A stretch of 64,000 bases of DNA from positions 1 through 64,000 of the forward strand of contig JBIICJ010000001.1 of assembly GCA_044238965.1 (NCBI GenBank). Reading direction: 5' to 3'. The translations under genes and the position numbers were made by a program. The notes under the pieces were generated by a model. That model saw only the letters and a list, made by a program, of their open reading frames with translations, was not told the DNA's origin and made no database searches. Positions within the stretch are counted from its first letter, which is position 1; each line of letters opens with the position of its first letter. Shown piece after piece: positions 59,981-64,000 of the stretch. Source of the DNA: Micavibrio_B sp044238965 (GTDB lineage: Bacteria > Pseudomonadota > Alphaproteobacteria > Micavibrionales > Micavibrionaceae).

Positions 59981-60658
59981 TTAGTTTGAGGTACGTGACA
60001 AGAAGTTTGAGAAATCAAATCCGCTATTGTCGGCTTTGGTTTCGGTCGCCGCGGGCTCATCATTTTGAGTGAGTTCGGCAATTTTACGTGCCGCTTCTAC
60101 ATCGGGGTCTTTCCCTTGAGCTTTCAAACCCTTGCGTGATGCCTTGTCTAATTCTTGGTATGTGCACAAGCCCAATTCCGATGGGTGGCGCGGACGCAAT
60201 GTTGATGCATTCGGGTGTGTACGGTCACGAACCGATTGAATGGTTGGTTTTGTTGTGCCGACCAATTTACAAATTTGCGCATCAGATACTTCGGGATTGA
60301 ATTTAAGAATATAGGCAATCGCATCTGGTTTATCGTTACGGCGTGACACAGGTGTATAACGTGGGCCTTTCGCGCGTACTTTAACCTCTGGCAAGTCAGA
60401 GCGAAGCAATTTCAAACGCTTGTTCGGGTCTTTTTCCGCATCGGCAATATTGTCCTCCGAAACTTCACCGCTTTTAATTGGGTTTTCGCCAATAATTCCA
60501 CGACCAACTTCTTCATCGGCTAAGGCCTGCACTTCGATGGCATGAAGACCTGTAAAATCACCAATTTGTTCAAAGGTTAGGGCGGTATTATCAACCAACC
60601 ATACGGCGGTTGCTTTTGGCTTAATCGGATATGCTTTTGGTTTTAATGGTTCGGCCAT
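59981..60658 (-). CDS. trcR: DUF1013 / TrcR-type cell-cycle transcriptional regulator
   Basis: A 225-residue protein whose residues 1-180 match DUF1013: MAEPLKPKAYPIKPKATAVW, LVDNTALTFEQIGDFTGLHA, GENPIKSGEVSEDNI, DAIAYILKFNPEVSDAQICK. The helix-turn-helix-like LVGTTKPTIQSVRDRTHPN suggests DNA binding. The family is confined to alphaproteobacteria and has been linked to cell-cycle transcription. AAAGGAG lies 8 bases before the ATG. It has a leader of about 130 nt with an RFN-like half element. A role here is inferred from family only. Confidence 0.85.
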   Translation of the reverse strand: MAEPLKPKAYPIKPKATAVWLVDNTALTFEQIGDFTGLHAIEVQALADEEVGRGIIGENPIKSGEVSEDNIADAEKDPNKRLKLLRSDLPEVKVRAKGPRYTPVSRRNDKPDAIAYILKFNPEVSDAQICKLVGTTKPTIQSVRDRTHPNASTLRPRHPSELGLCTYQELDKASRKGLKAQGKDPDVEAARKIAELTQNDEPAATETKADNSGFDFSNFLSRTSN

Positions 60659-60721
60659 GGTGACAGGCTCCTTTCATAAATAGTAATCTTTTTTAAAATG
60701 CACGTGTTTTAAAATATTCAT

Positions 60722-60762
60722 AGGCTTTCGCCGCCGGTCTGGATTTTCACCAAACCGCCCAT
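60722..60762 (-). promoter_or_regulatory. RFN (FMN-riboswitch)-like half element in the trcR leader
   Basis: On the minus strand, GGGCGGTTTGGTGAAAATCC is followed by AGACCGGCGGCGAAAGCC. The parts GGGCGG, GGTGAAAATCC and ACCGGCGG recall the 5' half of the FMN riboswitch. The stem CGGTTTGG/CCAGACCG is complete with a TGAAAAT loop, followed by a GGC-GAAA-GCC hairpin. The 3' half of an FMN riboswitch is not found downstream, so a working FMN riboswitch is doubtful. Confidence 0.4.
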
Positions 60763-60795
60763 AACAATTCGATTGAAATGTCAGGGAATGATTAA

Positions 60796-60824
60796 TTTAT
60801 AGGCAAATTACCCATGAAAGGCAA
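60796..60824 (-). promoter_or_regulatory. Promoter for the trcR-like gene
   Basis: Minus strand TTGCCT (60819-60824) and TATAAA (60796-60801) with a 17-bp spacer, giving a leader of roughly 130 nt that includes the RFN-like element. Confidence 0.5.
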
Positions 60825-60866
60825 GGATATTATTGGCACGCCAAACTGTATGATAAGCGCTTGTTT

Positions 60867-61811
60867 TTAGCCATTTTTCAGTAAAATCTTCCCGAAATGA
60901 CCGCCCGTTTCGAAATAATCATGGGCTTGCTGCACGTGGTCAAAGTCAAAAACACGGTCAATGACAGGTGTAATGCGGCCCGATATCACATGCGGCCAAA
61001 TATCACGTTTGATATTTTCAGTCAGGGCGATCTTATATTCCAATGATTGATCGCGCAATGTTGACCCTGTGATGGTCAATCGTTTTTTCATGATATGGGG
61101 AATTGATATCTCGGTCTTTGCCGATTCCATATAGGCAATTGAAACGATGCGTCCATTTTTGTTCATAATCGGAATGGTGCGAGTGAGAGTCGTACCGCCA
61201 ACCATATCAAGAACCAGATCAACAGGATCATCTCTTAACACATCTTCAAACTTCGTGGTACGATAATTAATCGCGCGATGCGCACCGAGATCAATAGATT
61301 TTTGACAACGAATATCATCACCCGCCGTTATAGTCACGCGTGCGCCATACAGTTTTGCAATTTGAATAGCCATCGTGCCAATACCCGATGCACCACCATG
61401 AATTAAAACATGATCCTCTTTTTTCATGCCACCGATTTCAATTAAATTACGATAGACTGTGTATATCGCCTCGGGTAATCCTGCGGCGTTGATAAGGTCT
61501 AAATGATCAGGCACAGGCAAGCATAATAATTTATGAAGCGAAACATATTCCGCATATCCACCACCTGACAATAATCCACATATGCGTTCATTTGTGATTG
61601 TATGAACACCTGAAACTTCTAAACCCAATATTGGGCTGGCGCCATAGGGTGGTGGGTATAGCCCACGTTTTTGTAATAAATCAGCGCGGTTTAATCCAGT
61701 GCCTGAAACTTTGATCAAAATCTCGTCGGCGGTTGGTATAGAAACGGGCATTGTGGAAATTATTAATTGTCCATTTTTATCGATATCGATGTAACGCATT
61801 GCCTCTATCAT
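60867..61811 (-). CDS. NAD(P)H-quinone oxidoreductase (zinc-independent MDR family)
   Basis: A 314-residue medium-chain reductase resembling quinone oxidoreductase/PIG3. It has the NADPH-binding VLIHGGASGIGTMAIQIAKL near residues 136-155 and N-terminal ISGTGLNRADLLQKRGLYP-like (KVSGTGLNRADLLQKRG). Conserved Cys ligands of zinc alcohol dehydrogenases are absent. The substrate is uncertain. It is divergent from the DUF1192 gene, with 38 bp between start codons. Confidence 0.9.
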   Translation of the reverse strand: MIEAMRYIDIDKNGQLIISTMPVSIPTADEILIKVSGTGLNRADLLQKRGLYPPPYGASPILGLEVSGVHTITNERICGLLSGGGYAEYVSLHKLLCLPVPDHLDLINAAGLPEAIYTVYRNLIEIGGMKKEDHVLIHGGASGIGTMAIQIAKLYGARVTITAGDDIRCQKSIDLGAHRAINYRTTKFEDVLRDDPVDLVLDMVGGTTLTRTIPIMNKNGRIVSIAYMESAKTEISIPHIMKKRLTITGSTLRDQSLEYKIALTENIKRDIWPHVISGRITPVIDRVFDFDHVQQAHDYFETGGHFGKILLKNG

Positions 61812-61849
61812 ATATTGCCTTTTTCTCTATACCGCTCTATTTTATAACT

Positions 61850-62041
61850 ATGCATGATAATGATTTAGATCCACGAAATCCAGTTCGCAAACCAAAATCA
61901 CTCGATTCATATTCGCTTGATGAATTGGCGGAATATATCGATATCTTAAAGGCGGAAATCATACGTGTCGAGGCCGAAATGGTCAAAAAGAAACAACATC
62001 GTGATGCGATTGCGGGCCTATTTAAAACAAAAGATGAGTGA
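61850..62041 (+). CDS. DUF1192 family small protein
   Basis: A 63-residue protein with LDSYSLDELAEYIDILKAEI then IRVEAEMVKKKQHRDAIAGL, the pattern of DUF1192 (alphaproteobacteria-restricted). The start is taken at ATG 61850 (MHDNDLDPRNPVRK). The frame is open further upstream, but that would overlap the divergent oxidoreductase. Function is unknown. Confidence 0.85.
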   Translation: MHDNDLDPRNPVRKPKSLDSYSLDELAEYIDILKAEIIRVEAEMVKKKQHRDAIAGLFKTKDE

Positions 62042-62064
62042 AATAATTTTTAAAGGAAAAATAT

Positions 62065-63120
62065 ATGCGCATTGAGGAAGATATTAAGCTTGATTATAAA
62101 GATGTGTTGATTCGTCCAAAACGATCAACTTTGGTCACACGTAAAGAAGTAGATATCTCTCGTGATTATAAATTCCGTCATACATCACAAACATTTCACG
62201 GTATCCCAATTATCGCCGCAAATATGGATGGTGTCGGAACAATCGATATGGCGCGGACATTTGAAAAGCATGGCCAAGGATTAACAGTTGCGTTGACAAA
62301 ACATTATTCAGAAGCAGATTTAATTTCATTCTATGCAAAGCATGGCAACCAATCGACATGGTATAGTATTGGTACAAATGAAAAAGATTTGAAAAAATTA
62401 AAAACCGTTTTATCATCAACAAAACTAAAAAAATCACAAAAACCAAATAAATTATGCATTGATGTAGCCAATGGATATAGCCAATATTTTATTGATTTTT
62501 TAAAGAAAATGCGCGCTCTTTATCCTGATATGATTATTATGGCGGGAAATGTTGTGACAGGCGAAATGACGGAAGAATTAATTTTATGTGGCGCTGATAT
62601 TGTTAAAGTTGGCATTGGCCCTGGAAGTGTATGCACCACGCGTAAAATGACAGGTGTTGGATACCCACAATTATCAGCCGTCATTGAATGCGCAGATGCC
62701 GCACATGGCTTGGGTGGTTTGATATGTGCTGATGGTGGATGCACCGTTCCAGGCGATGTGGCAAAAGCTTTTGGCGCAGGGGCTGATTTTGTTATGTTAG
62801 GTGGTATGCTCGCGGGTCATGACCAATCTGAATCAGAATTAATCGAACATAATGGTGAAAAATTTATTCAATTTTATGGGATGAGTAGCTCTACCGCCAT
62901 GAAAAAACATACGGGCGGCGTTGCCGATTATCGTGCGAGTGAAGGTAAGACAGTGCGCGTCAAATATCGCGGGAATGTACTAAATACTCTTCAGGATATT
63001 TTAGGTGGATTAAGGTCAACATGTACCTATGTTGGTGCTAAACGCCTGAAAGAATTATCGAAACGAACAAGCTTTATTCGCGTAACTCAGCAAATTAACA
63101 ACATATTTGGCTCTGATTGA
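62065..63120 (+). CDS. guaC: GMP reductase
   Basis: A 351-residue TIM-barrel protein of the IMPDH/GMPR family without a CBS insert: LDYKDVLIRPKRSTLVTRKE, the catalytic Cys loop VGIGPGSVCTTRKMTGVGYP, the phosphate-binding ICADGGCTVPGDVAKAFGAG and FYGMSSSTAMKKHTGG. It reduces GMP to IMP and ammonia. It starts 23 bp after the DUF1192 stop. Confidence 0.95.
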   Translation: MRIEEDIKLDYKDVLIRPKRSTLVTRKEVDISRDYKFRHTSQTFHGIPIIAANMDGVGTIDMARTFEKHGQGLTVALTKHYSEADLISFYAKHGNQSTWYSIGTNEKDLKKLKTVLSSTKLKKSQKPNKLCIDVANGYSQYFIDFLKKMRALYPDMIIMAGNVVTGEMTEELILCGADIVKVGIGPGSVCTTRKMTGVGYPQLSAVIECADAAHGLGGLICADGGCTVPGDVAKAFGAGADFVMLGGMLAGHDQSESELIEHNGEKFIQFYGMSSSTAMKKHTGGVADYRASEGKTVRVKYRGNVLNTLQDILGGLRSTCTYVGAKRLKELSKRTSFIRVTQQINNIFGSD

Positions 63121-63181
63121 CCGCGCGCATAGAAACCGTTAAGGTCACGTTATATTTACACACAGAGTTTAAGGAATAAAA

Positions 63182-63556
63182 ATGGAAGAAATTCAACAAC
63201 GTTTAAAAGATGCCGCTGATCAATCAATGAAAACATTAGCAGCATGGGCTTCAAACAAACAAAATACAGACGCCCGTGAATCCTTATTAGAGGCAATTCA
63301 TGAATTGCGCAAAGTCTCCGCGCGTCTTGAAATTGAAATTGCAACTTCAGAACGTTCAGAAGTATCACAACGCGCGTTGCCAATACCTAGTCACCGTTCA
63401 CATCAGCGTCGTCCACAAGAAAATGATTCTCAAATGGGGCATGATGATTCACATGGTAATCAACAGCCGCAAGATGAGGGCGCACAACAGCCACCTCGTT
63501 CAGCGCCGCGCGGTCAATTCCGCCGTCCCGTTCGCCGCCCTGCGCAAGGCGAATAA
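63182..63556 (+). CDS. Hypothetical 124-residue protein with disordered tail
   Basis: An N-terminal helical half (residues 1-60, QQRLKDAADQSMKTLAAWAS, LLEAIHELRKVSARLEIEIA) is followed by a low-complexity tail rich in Gln, His, Pro and Arg. GGAAT lies before the ATG at 63182. I recognise no family. It converges with the methyltransferase gene, with 4 bp between stops. The basic Arg-Pro end could bind nucleic acid. Confidence 0.75.
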   Translation: MEEIQQRLKDAADQSMKTLAAWASNKQNTDARESLLEAIHELRKVSARLEIEIATSERSEVSQRALPIPSHRSHQRRPQENDSQMGHDDSHGNQQPQDEGAQQPPRSAPRGQFRRPVRRPAQGE

Positions 63557-63560
63557 ATTT

Positions 63561-64000
63561 TTAAAGAATATCAGCCAACGAAGCTGTTGCAGACCCGCGT
63601 TTCAACGGTTGTTGTTGACTGGAATGTGGTGCCCACCCAATTATAAATATGATCTCAAAACTGGCTGTAACGCGTCCATCAGTTTCGGCGAATTCATTTT
63701 GATAGATTTCTGCGGCGCGATAAAATAATTTTGATGGTGTAAACTTTTTATAACGAGTGATTAGGCAGTTCTGTTCTCCCATCCCACGTATATCACTCAT
63801 AAGATTAAACATGGTTTGATAGGATGTACGGATAATTTCAGAATCAATGACAGGCAAAGAAAATCCAGCACGCTGCATTAAGGCGCCAATTTGTTGTTTA
63901 TCAGCAAACGGAAATACACGTGGGCTAGCACCGCCTAAAACATCAATTTCGGCCGTCATAAGGGCGTGCCTTAATTCATATAACGTTTCACCGCCAAATA
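63561..64000 (-). CDS. NDUFAF5/BioC-like SAM-dependent methyltransferase (5' part outside window)
   Basis: The frame is open from the stop at 63561 past position 64000. Visible C-terminal residues include FGGETLYELRHALMTAEIDV, PFADKQQIGALMQRAGFSLP, TMFNLMSDIRGMGEQNCLIT and IIGWAPHSSQQQPLKRGSAT, the highly conserved end of the alphaproteobacterial NDUFAF5-like family. Members hydroxylate or methylate complex I subunits or are annotated as BioC-like. The internal Met at 63959 is not the start, because conserved family residues continue upstream of it. Confidence 0.85.
   Translation of the reverse strand, partial: FGGETLYELRHALMTAEIDVLGGASPRVFPFADKQQIGALMQRAGFSLPVIDSEIIRTSYQTMFNLMSDIRGMGEQNCLITRYKKFTPSKLFYRAAEIYQNEFAETDGRVTASFEIIFIIGWAPHSSQQQPLKRGSATASLADIL

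Noticed and set aside
61751..61849. N-terminal extension of the DUF1192 protein
   Set aside because: It would be read through the start of the divergent oxidoreductase gene and is not in the family.
1..64000. CRISPR arrays, insertion sequences, prophage, tRNA or rRNA genes
   Set aside because: No direct-repeat array, transposase, integrase or cloverleaf-type sequence was recognised by eye; a tRNAscan or IS search was not possible.

Overview
The window is an AT-rich stretch of an alphaproteobacterial chromosome and is dominated by genes for a polar flagellum. Alphaproteobacterial hallmarks are FlbD, FliX, FlbT and FlaF, the cell-cycle kinase CckA, a DUF1013/TrcR-type regulator, a DUF1192 protein, a RAP-domain protein and a GTTC-N7-GTTC type LexA box before recA. 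FlhF and FlhG suggest a single polar flagellum. Genus cannot be fixed from the sequence. Free-swimming Rhodospirillales-like or Micavibrio-like lineages would fit, but this is inference.

Layout. 1-12 kb (minus strand): a FliK-like fragment, flhG, flhF, flhA, then flbD, motA, fliN, fliH, fliG and fliF, the last six as one fliF-to-flbD transcription unit. 12-14 kb: the long fliF upstream region carries four TTAA half-sites at exact 11-bp steps (a CtrA-type array), followed by a FlaG-like gene and a RAP-domain gene. 14.4-17 kb: acnA. 17-22 kb (minus): flgI, flgJ, flgN, fliK, a flagellin-like gene, flbT, flaF. 22.5-23.5 kb (plus): fliX and dksA. 23.7-27.4 kb (minus): flgF, flgG, an unannotated 58-residue membrane protein gene, flgA, flgH. 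27.5-36.7 kb (plus): fliL, fliM, a DUF6468 gene, motE, cheY, cheZ, two motB-like genes and a large TPR protein. 36.6-38.2 kb (minus): an FlhB C-domain paralogue, fliO, fliP. 38.2-45.6 kb (plus): flgB, flgC, fliE, fliQ, fliR, flhB, cckA, recA. 45.6-64 kb is mostly housekeeping: a GNAT acetyltransferase, smpB, dapA, slt, an unusual two-component pair, cca, trmL, petABC, a DUF924 gene, a Na/Pi cotransporter, an ALDH7-type dehydrogenase, ydcH-like, trcR-like, a quinone oxidoreductase, DUF1192, guaC and a fragment of an NDUFAF5-like methyltransferase.

How it works together. A Caulobacter-like regulatory hierarchy can be read from the DNA. CckA (encoded here) would feed CtrA, whose probable sites lie before fliF and flhF. 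FliX and FlbD (both encoded here) would control sigma-54 promoters, and good -24/-12 elements lie before flgF, the 58-residue gene, flgI and flgB. FlbT and FlaF would act last, on flagellin. Flagellin itself, hook and filament-cap genes, fliI and fliJ are not in this window.

The most interesting items are the TTAA array, the 58-residue gene with its own sigma-54 promoter, the four 10-bp-phased GGGA repeats at flgI, a C-rich-loop hairpin in the flgH 3' UTR, a structured leader before the ydcH-like gene, an RFN(FMN-riboswitch)-like half element before the trcR-like gene, a PAS-DHp protein lacking an ATPase domain, and a MotB paralogue lacking the proton-binding Asp. No CRISPR array, transposase, tRNA or rRNA was seen.
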